A stretch of DNA of 20,571 nt, from assembly GCA_002490995.1 (NCBI GenBank), contig DKVC01000035.1:3363-23933 (forward strand). Reading direction: 5' to 3'. Of the stretch, positions 1-7,481 are shown piece after piece; positions within the stretch are counted from its first letter, which is position 1; each line of letters opens with the position of its first letter. This DNA is from Lachnospiraceae bacterium UBA7188. Its GTDB lineage: Bacteria > Bacillota > Clostridia > Lachnospirales > Lachnospiraceae. A program made the position numbers and the translations under genes. Under the pieces are notes generated by a model that saw only the letters and a program-made list of their open reading frames with translations, was not told where the DNA came from and searched no databases.

Positions 1-429
1 GACATAGCGATTTTTCAGCCGCTCTAAAAAAGGAATTACGATAGCGGTTGTCTCGTTCAGCATCCGAAAGACCTTTTCCTCCAGTTCTTTGCCGTTACAG
101 TAGATAAAATCACCCATTAGTCCCATGGAGGGCTCAAACATGTAAGGCGACAGGTTGACATACCCCCCATCTGTACGTTTGAAAGAATATCCCAAGGTTA
201 CAAAGGCCACCTTTTTCATTTCTTTATCGCCCTGCTGCTTCTGTTCGCGCCTTTGCAAATATTCATCAAGCAGCTCAAAGGGGCACCTGGGCGGTACGGT
301 AAGGGAAATAAGCAAGCCTGCTTCGGCATTTTTCATCTGATAATACCGGGAATCCTGATAAGCCAGAACAAAGCCATATTCCGCCAGCCCCGGCGCAATA
401 ATTTTAGAGACAGCGTCTTTTAATTTCAT
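1..429 (-). CDS. Hypothetical protein, C-terminus cut by window edge
   Basis: An open frame on the minus strand starts at ATG 429-427 and stays open to base 1, giving 143 codons without a stop. A perfect ribosome binding site (AAGGAGG, about 4 bases before the ATG) supports the start. The protein begins MKLKDAVSKIIAPGL and reads as a soluble mixed alpha/beta protein with no membrane segment, signal peptide or cysteine-rich motif. I do not recognise the family. It starts 20 bases after the stop of the response regulator upstream, so the two are probably cotranscribed. The position after an OmpR-type regulator is where a sensor kinase often lies, but nothing visible resembles a kinase. Confidence 0.75.
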   Translation of the reverse strand, partial: MKLKDAVSKIIAPGLAEYGFVLAYQDSRYYQMKNAEAGLLISLTVPPRCPFELLDEYLQRREQKQQGDKEMKKVAFVTLGYSFKRTDGGYVNLSPYMFEPSMGLMGDFIYCNGKELEEKVFRMLNETTAIVIPFLERLKNRYV

Positions 430-449
430 GGTAACCTCCTTGCATTGCG

Positions 450-1115
450 TCAAGGATTCAATTTAAACCCGATCCCCCACACCGATTCGATGTGGTCCTG
501 TCCGGTCACGTCCCGCAGCTTTTTCCGCAGATTGCTGATATGCATTTTCAGTGAACTGTCCGTACAGTCCGGCGTATCTTCGCTGATACGGTCTAACAGC
601 AGCGATTTTGTTACAACCTGGGAGGGATTTTGCATGAGCAGTTTTAAAATGGCATACTCCGTCCTCGTCAGTCTTATCTCCGTATCCGCAATATTGACGA
701 TATGTGTATCAATATTGAGTGTAATATCGTCAAATACCAGAACTGGTCTGGCAGCTGCTCCGGCAGCAAGTTTTCTAAGCTGTACGGAAATCCTGGCCAG
801 AAGCTCTTTCATCTGAAAGGGTTTTGTCACATAATCTGCCGCGCCGCCAAGCAATAAGTCCACCTTACTGTCCACGTCAACCCTGGCGCTTACCACGATC
901 ACGGGAATTCCTTTTATCTGCGGTAGAATCTCTTCGCCGTTCAGCCCCGGCAGCATCAAATCAAGCAGGATAAGATCCGGCTTTGCGGCGGACAGCACAT
1001 ACAGCGCCTCCGTCCCGGAATAGGCACGGGATACCTGATATTCCTCTTTTTTCAATGTCTCCTCAAGCATATTTCCAATGTGTATATCGTCATCAATAAT
1101 AAGAATATGTTTCAT
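450..1115 (-). CDS. OmpR/PhoB-family response regulator
   Basis: DNA-binding response regulator of 221 residues. The receiver domain fills residues 3-115, with acidic pocket residues D8-D10, phospho-acceptor D52 in LILLDLMLPGLNG, switch residue S76 and conserved K98 in VTKPF. A winged-helix effector domain covers about 125-220, with the usual recognition-helix region SSLKMHISNLRKKL and the terminal IESVWGIGFKL. The frame is open ten codons further upstream, but the ATG at 1115-1113 is preferred: it starts directly with the canonical receiver strand and has GGAGG four bases upstream. No histidine kinase is encoded next to it in the window; the following gene is unrecognised. The target genes are unknown. 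Confidence 0.93.
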   Translation of the reverse strand: MKHILIIDDDIHIGNMLEETLKKEEYQVSRAYSGTEALYVLSAAKPDLILLDLMLPGLNGEEILPQIKGIPVIVVSARVDVDSKVDLLLGGAADYVTKPFQMKELLARISVQLRKLAAGAAARPVLVFDDITLNIDTHIVNIADTEIRLTRTEYAILKLLMQNPSQVVTKSLLLDRISEDTPDCTDSSLKMHISNLRKKLRDVTGQDHIESVWGIGFKLNP

Positions 1116-1143
1116 CTTCCTCCAACCCTGCCACAATATACTC

Positions 1144-1199
1144 AAGACCGCCAGAATTTAATAATGTGTCTTTGGCGAACATATATGACTGGCGGTCTT
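1144..1199 (-). promoter_or_regulatory. 11-bp inverted repeat upstream of the response regulator
   Basis: AAGACCGCCAG at 1144-1154 is matched by its exact reverse complement at 1189-1199, with 34 bases between the arms. The repeat starts 29 bases upstream of the regulator start codon. The enclosed AT-rich sequence could hold a -10 element, but no convincing -35/-10 pair was found. It may be an operator or a long-loop leader hairpin. The sequence symmetry is certain and the function is inferred. Confidence 0.5.
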
Positions 1200-1263
1200 T
1201 CGTTGTTGGCTACTGCAAATTTTAACGGCGTGCAGTACAAATTCACAGGAACAGCTTCATAGT

Positions 1264-1372
1264 CCTGCAATCCTTCATTCTGTCTCAGAAGCGGCTCCCG
1301 GAACCTGCAGTCCTTCATTCCATTTCAGAAACCACTCTGCGAATCCTGTAGTTTACATTCTATTATAGACAG
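1264..1372. repeat. Degenerate tandem repeat, about 40-bp unit, three copies
   Basis: Three successive units begin CCTG(C/T)A(A/G)T at 1264, 1304 and 1345 and run 40, 41 and about 28 bases. Units 1 and 2 share the core CCTTCATTC and a following TTCAGAA/CTCAGAA; unit 3 is more diverged. There are no conserved repeats with unique spacers, so this is not a CRISPR array. Confidence 0.55.
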
Positions 1373-1712
1373 CCGTAAAAATAATATCAAGCAAAAACGC
1401 TAACTGCAATTACTAACGTTTTTCCATGTGATTATTTTTTGTATTACAGTTAAGTCAATAATACTCGTGAGTGCAAACATTTGCCGATTTCTGTTCTGCA
1501 TTGTGCCATCGTTCGCTCGATATACATTTTATACCCACAAACGCAGATAATTACCATCTGCACAGTATAACGTGAACACATCGGTAATCCAGAGCTGAAA
1601 ACGGCAATTAAATGCGTTCACGAGTGTAATTAGCAAATATCTTCGGCCGTGAGTATAAATTGCGTACAAATTGGCTGCATACAAGCGGCGTACAAATTCA
1701 CCCGGAAAAGAG

Positions 1713-1741
1713 TTGCAAACCACTCACGGATATGCTATGAT
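1713..1741 (+). promoter_or_regulatory. Sigma-A-type promoter for the Rpn-family gene
   Basis: A -35 box TTGCAA (1713-1718) and a -10 box TATGAT (1736-1741) are separated by exactly 17 bases. Transcription would begin near 1748, leaving an untranslated leader of about 200 bases before the start codon at 1949. Both boxes are close to consensus and correctly spaced; activity is inferred. Confidence 0.6.
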
Positions 1742-1872
1742 AGCTACAGATCTTAAAAAATCTATTTTCACTATGACAGAAGCCGACACCTGCTTCCTGT
1801 CATGTAATATTCGGTTTCAAAAATCGGATCTGGGCGTTTTGCCTGAAGCAACCCATTTATTAATTGCAGAGC

Positions 1873-1929
1873 GCAGGCAGACGCAAGCGGAAACCGGAAA
1901 ACTCCATTGTCTGTTTCCCATCTGCCTGC
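1873..1929 (+). promoter_or_regulatory. Leader hairpin just upstream of the Rpn-family RBS
   Basis: Outer arms GCAGGCAGA (1873-1881) and TCTGCCTGC (1921-1929) pair perfectly over 9 bp. Inner arms GGAAAC (1889-1894) and GTTTCC (1913-1918) add 6 bp, giving a two-part stem with a 7/2-base internal loop. It ends 8 bases before the GGAGGT ribosome binding site at 1938-1943, so it could influence translation or message stability. The pairing is visible; the effect is inferred. Confidence 0.5.
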
Positions 1930-1948
1930 CACACCACGGAGGTACTGT

Positions 1949-3184
1949 ATGAAACAGACAAAGAAGAAAAAACGAAAGAAACCGACACCGATGATTCCTG
2001 CGGCAGAGGGCCTGCACGCCACAGCAGAGCCCAAGGACATGGTACTGAATACCCAGGTCAGGGACAGCAGCAGCAAGACTATTTTTGACAACCACATCCT
2101 GTACTCCCAGTTCCTGCGGGATTATGTTGACCTGCCTTACCTGAAGGATGTGCGGCCGGAGGATATTGAGGATGTATCGGCACAGTACGTGACGCTGTTT
2201 GCAGAAGAGCGCAATTCCGACAGGGTGAAACGGGTACACATTCACGGCGGGGACACACCTTTCTTCCTGGTGTCCCTTATCGAGCACAAGACCAAGCCGG
2301 ATTATAACGTATGTATGCAGATATTCCGCTATATGGTCTATATCTGGAATGCTTACGAAAAGGAAGCGGAAAGCATTCAGAAGGGAATGGCGAAAAGAGC
2401 AGACTTCCTGTATCCGCCCATTCTGCCTATCGTTTATTACGAAGGTTCAAAGGAATGGAGCGTCCCGTTGAATTTCAGGAGCCGCATCCGGGAGGGGAAT
2501 GCTTTCGGGAAATATTTGCCGGATTTTGAGTATTATCTGGTGCCGCTGAAGGATTACAGCAATGAATCGCTGATGGAGAATCGGGATGAGATATCGCTTG
2601 TGATGCTGATCAATAAACTGCAGACAGCAGAAGATATCGAAAACTTCCGAAAATTGCCCGGCAGGGAAATCGAATCTATTCTGCAGGATTCCCCGGAGCA
2701 TCTGGTGGACACTATTGCAGACGTGCTGAAAGCTTTTCTGTTGAAGATGAACGTCCCAGTGCCGGATACGGAAAAACTGACTGACAAAGTGAGGGAAAAG
2801 AAGATGGCTGAACTGTTTGCGGATATGGACAAAATGGACATCCAGGCCGAGTGGAAAAAGACCGCGGACGCAAATAAACGAGCGGATGAAGCGGAACGGA
2901 GAGCGGACAAAGCCGAAAAACTCGCTGCGGAAGCACAGAGACATGTCTCTGAAATCCAGAAGCAACTCCAAACGCAACTCCAGGACATGCAAAAACAGGT
3001 ACAAAAGCAGATACAAGAATTGGAAGAAAAATTGGAGGAAAACAGCATAAAGTCCCTGGTTGAGTTATGTCAGAAGCTGGGTACAACAAAGGCCTCAGCC
3101 ATAGAAAACCTTATGGAACAAAAGCCGATGAATCCGGAAAAGGCCCGGGAAAAAGTGGAGCTTTACTGGAAGCACTCCCCATAA
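1949..3184 (+). CDS. Rpn/YhgA-like PD-(D/E)XK nuclease family protein
   Basis: A 411-residue protein of the recombination-promoting nuclease / YhgA-like 'putative transposase' family (PF04754-type). After a lysine-rich start (residues 3-11), the nuclease-like domain covers about 40-280. It contains the family hallmark FLVSLIEHKTKPD, where E112-x-K114 fits the PD-(D/E)XK active site, followed by the conserved aromatic stretch around QIFRYMVYIWNAYE. Residues about 298-363 form a long, highly charged coiled coil, and a short C-terminal helix pair follows (ending near ELYWK). The frame is open 14 codons upstream, but ATG 1949 has GGAGGT six bases before it. The gene is single, with its own promoter and leader hairpin. 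Members of this family are usually multicopy and are thought to be DNA endonucleases rather than true transposases; activity here is not proven. Confidence 0.85.
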   Translation: MKQTKKKKRKKPTPMIPAAEGLHATAEPKDMVLNTQVRDSSSKTIFDNHILYSQFLRDYVDLPYLKDVRPEDIEDVSAQYVTLFAEERNSDRVKRVHIHGGDTPFFLVSLIEHKTKPDYNVCMQIFRYMVYIWNAYEKEAESIQKGMAKRADFLYPPILPIVYYEGSKEWSVPLNFRSRIREGNAFGKYLPDFEYYLVPLKDYSNESLMENRDEISLVMLINKLQTAEDIENFRKLPGREIESILQDSPEHLVDTIADVLKAFLLKMNVPVPDTEKLTDKVREKKMAELFADMDKMDIQAEWKKTADANKRADEAERRADKAEKLAAEAQRHVSEIQKQLQTQLQDMQKQVQKQIQELEEKLEENSIKSLVELCQKLGTTKASAIENLMEQKPMNPEKAREKVELYWKHSP

Positions 3185-3205
3185 AGAAAACTGCTTTCCC
3201 TAAAT

Positions 3206-3249
3206 ACAGGATATGGGGGTTTCCACTACATAGACTTCCCATATCCTGT
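3206..3249 (+). terminator. Perfect 12-bp stem-loop after the Rpn-family gene
   Basis: ACAGGATATGGG (3206-3217) pairs exactly with CCCATATCCTGT (3238-3249) around a 20-base loop, beginning 21 bases after the stop codon. No clear T-run follows on either strand, so it is either a weak terminator or a 3'-end stabilising hairpin. It overlaps the end of the decayed gene on the other strand. Confidence 0.45.
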
Positions 3250-3452
3250 CCCATAACTTCTGCTTAATAACAAGTCCCTGGCGGCTTCCTCCAATTCATC
3301 GCTGCTGCCCTCCATATACTGCCTGAGCATCAACGGCCAGTCGGTCTGGATGATGTCGCAATCCTTTTTCAGAAGCCCCCTCATCCCTCGTCCATCCGGA
3401 TGACTACAGATATGTCATTGCTGTATCCCGCGCCGGGCATCGCCTGGTAATG
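3226..3452 (-). pseudogene. Frameshifted C-terminal remnant of a glycerophosphodiester phosphodiesterase
   Basis: Two short minus-strand frames together resemble the tail of a glycerophosphodiester phosphodiesterase. The first (3452 down to a TGA at 3383-3381) reads GYSNDISVVIRMDEG. The second (ATG 3384-3382 to TAG 3228-3226, 52 residues) reads GLLKKDCDIIQTDWP and then LMLRQYMEG. In intact GDPD enzymes these segments follow directly: an Asn-Asp loop, then a helix, then the D-I-I-Q-T-D-x-P motif near the C-terminus. The break is a frameshift between DEG and GLLKK. The catalytic N-terminal part is absent; the solute-binding protein gene ends four bases upstream of the homologous part. The family call rests on motif recall. 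Confidence 0.6.
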
Positions 3453-3456
3453 TCAC

Positions 3457-4866
3457 CTACTCGCCAGCCTTCCACGCATCGATCTGTTTCTGCACTTCTT
3501 CCACAATCTTGTCCGAACCATTCTCCTTAAGCTTTGCGATCATTTCATCAACTGCCTGATTTACATCTTCCGGTGATTCATATCTTCCGTTTACCAGATT
3601 TTCATAATACTCGCCCACGGCATTGTTGCATGCGGAAAGCTCGTTTTCAATTGGTGCAGTATCCAACACAAACCCCATATGGGCAGCCAGGATTGCCTCT
3701 TCATTGTATTTCGCCATATCTTCCAGCATAACGCCATCCGGCCCACTATAGGATTCCGGAGCCTCCACAATCGTCAGGTTGCCGTAAAACGGGCCATACC
3801 ACTGAAGCCATCCGGGATTGGACTCATCTGCATTACGGTTGGCCAGCTGCATCTTGCCATCCGCATCTCTTTCCCAGTGTTCTCCCTCCAGGCCAAATCT
3901 TAACATAGTAGCGACATAAGGATCTGTATTCAACAACTCCATAACCATCATGGCCCACTCAGGATTTTTGCTGTTGGCATCGATCCCCGTCATTGCGCTG
4001 GTATAGTTGCCGCCGTCTGTCCAGACCTTATCAAATACCACCAGCTTTGTAGCATAAGCTTCCCCATACAGATGCTCATCGATCCATGTATACCCCCATG
4101 CCCCATTCAGCAAAGTGGATGGCTCATACATCACATTTGTTTCAAATACCGAATAGTCATATGCCAGAACCCCCGCCTCCACAAGGCGCTGTTTCGTCAG
4201 GCACAATTCCCTGAAAGCATCTGTCTCCAAAAAATTGAATACTGTATCCGTCCCCATTTCAGGCGCTATCTCTCTTCCCGGAATATTACAGACTGCGAAC
4301 TCATTGACACCAAATCGTTCCATTGCCACCCAACTCGGAAAAGTCCCTTTTGCGTCGGCTATCAGCGGCATGCCGGCATATTCCGGAAATTTCTCATCAC
4401 GAAGTTTTATTGCCTCTATCAGGAAATCCTCCATCTCGCTGAAGCCAGCCCATCCCTGTTCCATGTCCAGTTCAAGCGCGCCTGCAAGATCATCATTATA
4501 GATATATCCCATGATATAGCAGTTATCCTTCAGCACCGGTACTCCATAGATATGGCCACCTACTTTCAGGGAATCCCAGACACCATCATTAAACAGGCTC
4601 TTCACACCCGAGCCATACTCGTCCCACAGGGTGTCAATGGGATAAAACGCACCCATATTTGCATAATTGTTGTAGGAAATATTGTTATTGATTGTAAGTA
4701 AATCCAGTTCCTCTCCGGACATCAGCTTCGTAGGCACATTCTCTCTAAAGGATCCGGCATCCATGGGATTCAGAACTACTCTACAGTTCAATTTCTCCTT
4801 AAAGTACTCGTCCAAAGCCGCCTGAATCAAATCCAAATCCTTGATATAGTCGGCCTGATAAGTCAT
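3457..4866 (-). CDS. Sugar ABC transporter solute-binding protein (LplA/DUF3502-like), signal peptide missing
   Basis: A 469-residue extracellular solute-binding protein of the family-1 type, with a DUF3502-like C-terminus (residues about 390-465, GFVLDTAPIENELSACNN then the helical tail). Such lipoproteins capture oligosaccharides outside the cell for LplB/LplC-type permeases. Intact members begin with a lipoprotein signal peptide and a lipobox cysteine. This one starts directly at MTYQADYIKDLDLIQ, which is normally the first strand of the mature domain, so about 40-50 residues are missing. Its ATG overlaps the stop of the truncated permease upstream by four bases (ATGA). Without export the protein cannot do its normal job, so this is probably a pseudogene despite the long open frame. 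Its C-terminal end looks natural. Confidence 0.85.
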   Translation of the reverse strand: MTYQADYIKDLDLIQAALDEYFKEKLNCRVVLNPMDAGSFRENVPTKLMSGEELDLLTINNNISYNNYANMGAFYPIDTLWDEYGSGVKSLFNDGVWDSLKVGGHIYGVPVLKDNCYIMGYIYNDDLAGALELDMEQGWAGFSEMEDFLIEAIKLRDEKFPEYAGMPLIADAKGTFPSWVAMERFGVNEFAVCNIPGREIAPEMGTDTVFNFLETDAFRELCLTKQRLVEAGVLAYDYSVFETNVMYEPSTLLNGAWGYTWIDEHLYGEAYATKLVVFDKVWTDGGNYTSAMTGIDANSKNPEWAMMVMELLNTDPYVATMLRFGLEGEHWERDADGKMQLANRNADESNPGWLQWYGPFYGNLTIVEAPESYSGPDGVMLEDMAKYNEEAILAAHMGFVLDTAPIENELSACNNAVGEYYENLVNGRYESPEDVNQAVDEMIAKLKENGSDKIVEEVQKQIDAWKAGE

Positions 4867-5393
4867 GGTATCCCAAACACCAGACCCACCACTGACTGGA
4901 ACAAACCTGCCGCAGTCATCATTCCCAGATTTACCTGATTGCGCAGCCCCCGGTAAATATAGGTATCAATCACATTTGTCACTCGCAGCAGCGCCCCACT
5001 GTCCTTTGTTACCGTGTAAAACAATCCGAAATCCCCACGGAAGATACCTCCCATTGCCATAATCAGAGAAACGGCAATGATAAAGCGAAGGTGGGGGATC
5101 GTAATATAGATAGCCTGCTGAAGCCGGGATGCGCCGTCCAACATGGCAGCCTCATAGTAATCGCTGGATATCCCGGAAATTACCGCAAGATACATGACCG
5201 CCTGATACCCAACCCCTTTCCAGGCATTGATAAATACCAGCAGAGGAGGCCAGATGCTGACCTTCTGATACCAATCAACCAACCCCTCCTGCCCCAGCAT
5301 CTGCAGCACAGAATTTACAAATCCATGGGAGCGCTCCAAAAATGCCGACACAATGATTGCCACTACCGCCCAGGACAGGAAATCGGGCATCAT
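4863..5393 (-). CDS. LplB-type sugar ABC permease fragment, truncated at both ends
   Basis: An inner-membrane permease fragment of 176 residues (intact LplB-like proteins are about 300). It holds the core of the binding-protein-dependent transport domain: MMPDFLSWAVV, the segment WPPLLVFINAWKGVGY, and the EAA loop YYEAAMLDGASRLQQAIYITIPHL that contacts the ATPase. The same frame is open upstream to a TGA at 5450-5448 and still reads like permease there (RRAAKTLQTIY before the first ATG), so the homology begins near 5420 and the first two or so helices are absent. The C-terminus stops at SVVGLVFGIP, inside what should be the last helix, and runs straight into the solute-binding protein. A second permease (LplC) expected between them is missing. 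Probably non-functional. Confidence 0.8.
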   Translation of the reverse strand: MMPDFLSWAVVAIIVSAFLERSHGFVNSVLQMLGQEGLVDWYQKVSIWPPLLVFINAWKGVGYQAVMYLAVISGISSDYYEAAMLDGASRLQQAIYITIPHLRFIIAVSLIMAMGGIFRGDFGLFYTVTKDSGALLRVTNVIDTYIYRGLRNQVNLGMMTAAGLFQSVVGLVFGIP

Positions 5394-5475
5394 GTAAATG
5401 GTCTGAAGCGTCTTTGCCGCTCTCCTGGAGCGCAGTGAACTGCTCCGTCAGCTTCCTTCCTGTCGTTCCACATCT

Positions 5476-7242
5476 TCAGCAATCTCCCGGTTCTCCGCCG
5501 CCTGGGTTCTCCTTCCGGCTCTCCGCCTCAATCGCCGCCTGCCTGCTGTTAATCTCCCGGATCAGCGCCATGTCAAATTTTGGTTCCCGCCCATAGGTAT
5601 ACAGCCCATTGACCTCCTGCTCCACATCGTAGAGCTGCGTATAACAGAAGCCGGACAGCCTTGGATTGTCCAGAAGCACATCCGTCAGCTTCCTGTACCG
5701 CTCCAGAAATTCTCCCTTCGTCCGGGGCGTCTCCCCGTATCCCCAGTCCTGCTCTCCCACTGTCCCGGTATCCCAGCGGATGCCTCCGTACTCACTGATC
5801 ATCACCGGAATACCCTTTACCGGTGTCTGGCGGTTGGGGTGGGTATCCTGCAGCTCTCCGCCTGCCTTAAACGCTTCATAATGTCCGGCCAGCCTCTCCG
5901 GGTCCTGCTCATAGTCGTGAAGGTCATAAATATCCGTAATCACATGGTAGCTGCCGCTGGTATCGATGCAGGGCCTTGTCCTGTCATACAGTTTGGTCAT
6001 CCCGTAAACCACCCGCAGCAAATCCTCATCCTGCTTTCTCCCGTCCACGTCCCACGTTTCATTAAACGGGCACCATCCCACAATGGACGGATGGTTGAAA
6101 TCCCTCTCCATAGCCTCCATCCACTCCGGCAGGAACACCTTCAACGCCTCCGGCCTGCTGTAATCCAGCCCCCAACAGGCATGCTCCTCCCAGACCAGAT
6201 ACCCCAGCCGGTCACAGTGATACAGGTATCTGGGCTCGAATATCTTCTGATGCAGCCTTGCCCCGTTAAATCCTGCCTCCATGGACAGCCGGATATCCCG
6301 TTCCAACTCTTCCTCCGTAGGCGCCGTATAGATGCCGTCAGGATAATATCCCTGATCCAGTACCAGTCTCTGAAAAATCGGTTTTCCGTTCAGAAATACC
6401 TTTTCTCCCTGGATACGAATCTCCCTCATGCCGAAATAGCTTTTCACATGATCTTCCCCAAAGGTAAGCTCCAGGTCATACAGCCTGCCGTGTCCTGCCT
6501 CCCAGAGATGGAATTCCGCCAGAGGTATAGTCAGCGTCGCCACCTGTCCCAGAACTCTCACCCGGCCGCAGCCGCAGTTTCTGCCCTCATAGGATGCCCG
6601 TACCTCCAAGACGCCCTCTCCGCTCACCGATGCCTTGACTGTCAAACAGTTCCCGGCCACGTTGGGATAGTACTGCACCGAGCGGATATGGCACTCCGGA
6701 ACCCTCTCCAGCCATACCGTCTGCCAGATTCCCGTCGTGCGGGTATAATTGCATCCCCGGGAAAAATATTCCGGACTCTGCTTTCCCCTGGGCTGCAGGC
6801 CGCACCGCTGGTCATCCCGGGCCATCAATACCAGATTGTTTTCCCCGTCCCGGACATACCCGGTGATGTCAAAGGCAAAGGAAGCATAGCCGCCCCGATG
6901 CCCGCCCACCGCTTCCCCGTTCAGCCACACACTGCAGGCATAGTCCACGGCGCCGAAATGGAGCAGAAGCCTTTCCCCGTTCAGGTCTTTTTTTAACATC
7001 AGCTTTTTCTGATACCACACCGCAGGCATGAACTCCTTGTTTTCCACACCGCTGCACTTGCTTTCCGGGCAAAAGGGCACAATAATCTTCCCCGGAAGCT
7101 CTGTGTCTTTGTATAATTTTCTGTTTTTTCCGCTATTTCCGTAGTCTATGTAGAAATTCCATTCCCCATTCAGATTCGTCCAGTCCTCTCTCTGCATCTG
7201 GGGCTGAGGGTGCTCCGGTCTCGGTATTCTCTGCAAATCCAT
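5476..7242 (-). CDS. Glycoside hydrolase family 2 (beta-galactosidase/beta-glucuronidase type)
   Basis: A 588-residue cytoplasmic GH2 enzyme without a signal peptide, expected to cleave terminal beta-linked sugars taken up by the neighbouring transporter. The N-terminal sugar-binding jelly roll covers about 1-180 (LNGEWNFYID, VWLNGEAVGGHRGGYASFAFD), a middle immunoglobulin-like domain about 181-275, and the TIM barrel from about 276. The acid/base is E395 in CPFNETWD and the nucleophile is E484 in MISEYGG, both in the expected order and spacing. The tail after AAIE (residues 573-588) is a Gly/Pro-rich extension. The length is normal for short GH2 enzymes, so this is the only gene of the operon that looks intact. 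It is transcribed away from the divergent AraC regulator, its likely controller. Substrate specificity cannot be told by eye. Confidence 0.9.
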   Translation of the reverse strand: MDLQRIPRPEHPQPQMQREDWTNLNGEWNFYIDYGNSGKNRKLYKDTELPGKIIVPFCPESKCSGVENKEFMPAVWYQKKLMLKKDLNGERLLLHFGAVDYACSVWLNGEAVGGHRGGYASFAFDITGYVRDGENNLVLMARDDQRCGLQPRGKQSPEYFSRGCNYTRTTGIWQTVWLERVPECHIRSVQYYPNVAGNCLTVKASVSGEGVLEVRASYEGRNCGCGRVRVLGQVATLTIPLAEFHLWEAGHGRLYDLELTFGEDHVKSYFGMREIRIQGEKVFLNGKPIFQRLVLDQGYYPDGIYTAPTEEELERDIRLSMEAGFNGARLHQKIFEPRYLYHCDRLGYLVWEEHACWGLDYSRPEALKVFLPEWMEAMERDFNHPSIVGWCPFNETWDVDGRKQDEDLLRVVYGMTKLYDRTRPCIDTSGSYHVITDIYDLHDYEQDPERLAGHYEAFKAGGELQDTHPNRQTPVKGIPVMISEYGGIRWDTGTVGEQDWGYGETPRTKGEFLERYRKLTDVLLDNPRLSGFCYTQLYDVEQEVNGLYTYGREPKFDMALIREINSRQAAIEAESRKENPGGGEPGDC

Positions 7243-7329
7243 TCCCCATTTCCCGTCCTTTTTGCCGTTTTCTGTCTTGTTTCTTCCTTACACGCTCTAT
7301 TCTAACAGCTTCCGGCAAATAATCAGGAC

Positions 7330-7361
7330 AAAAAATACTGTATATGTATAAAAAAATACTG
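7330..7361. promoter_or_regulatory. Direct repeats phased 21 bp apart, likely AraC operator
   Basis: The 11-mer AAAAAATACTG occurs at 7330-7340 and again at 7351-7361, an offset of exactly 21 bp (two helical turns). AraC-family proteins typically bind two direct-repeat half-sites at about this spacing. It lies between the GH2 gene and the AraC gene, so it could serve both directions. The repeats are exact; their role is inferred. Confidence 0.6.
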
Positions 7362-7387
7362 CTTTTAGATTTTTTGAGAAAAACGGA

Positions 7388-7414
7388 TTGCTTTTTTGCT
7401 ATTTATTATATAAT
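7388..7414 (+). promoter_or_regulatory. Weak promoter candidate for the AraC gene
   Basis: A perfect -10 box TATAAT at 7409-7414 lies 68 bases upstream of the start codon. The best -35 is TTGCTT at 7388-7393, only 15 bases away, so this may be an activator-dependent promoter. The surrounding 7320-7440 is very AT-rich. Confidence 0.35.
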
Positions 7415-7481
7415 TTTAACAAAACAGTTTTCACTTACAATGTGCAAAAAATTCCATTTTATGGAAAAAGGAGGGTACAGC

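Larger units (their letters stand above)
1116..1948. other. Long non-coding stretch between divergent genes
   Basis: About 830 bases separate the response regulator (minus) from the Rpn-family gene (plus). Open frames here lack ribosome binding sites and any recognisable protein character. The stretch holds an 11-bp inverted repeat (1144-1199), degenerate tandem repeats (1264-1372), a promoter (1713-1741) and a leader hairpin (1873-1929), described separately. Bases 1373-1712 are AT-rich; the word TACAAATTCAC occurs at about 1235 and again at about 1691, but I see no gene there. Confidence 0.6.

Noticed and set aside
1671..1952. 93-codon plus-strand frame before the Rpn gene
   Set aside because: It overlaps the promoter and leader hairpin, has no RBS and no protein-like pattern.
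1817..2287. Overlapping minus-strand frames of 108-156 codons
   Set aside because: Antisense to the start of the Rpn-family gene and its leader; no RBS and no recognisable domain.
1949..3184. True transposase / insertion sequence
   Set aside because: The family is labelled 'putative transposase', but there are no terminal inverted repeats or target duplications around it, and the fold is a PD-(D/E)XK nuclease.
5839..6996. 385-codon open frame on the plus strand
   Set aside because: Antisense to the GH2 gene, which has clear catalytic motifs; the frame has no RBS or family character and results from codon bias.
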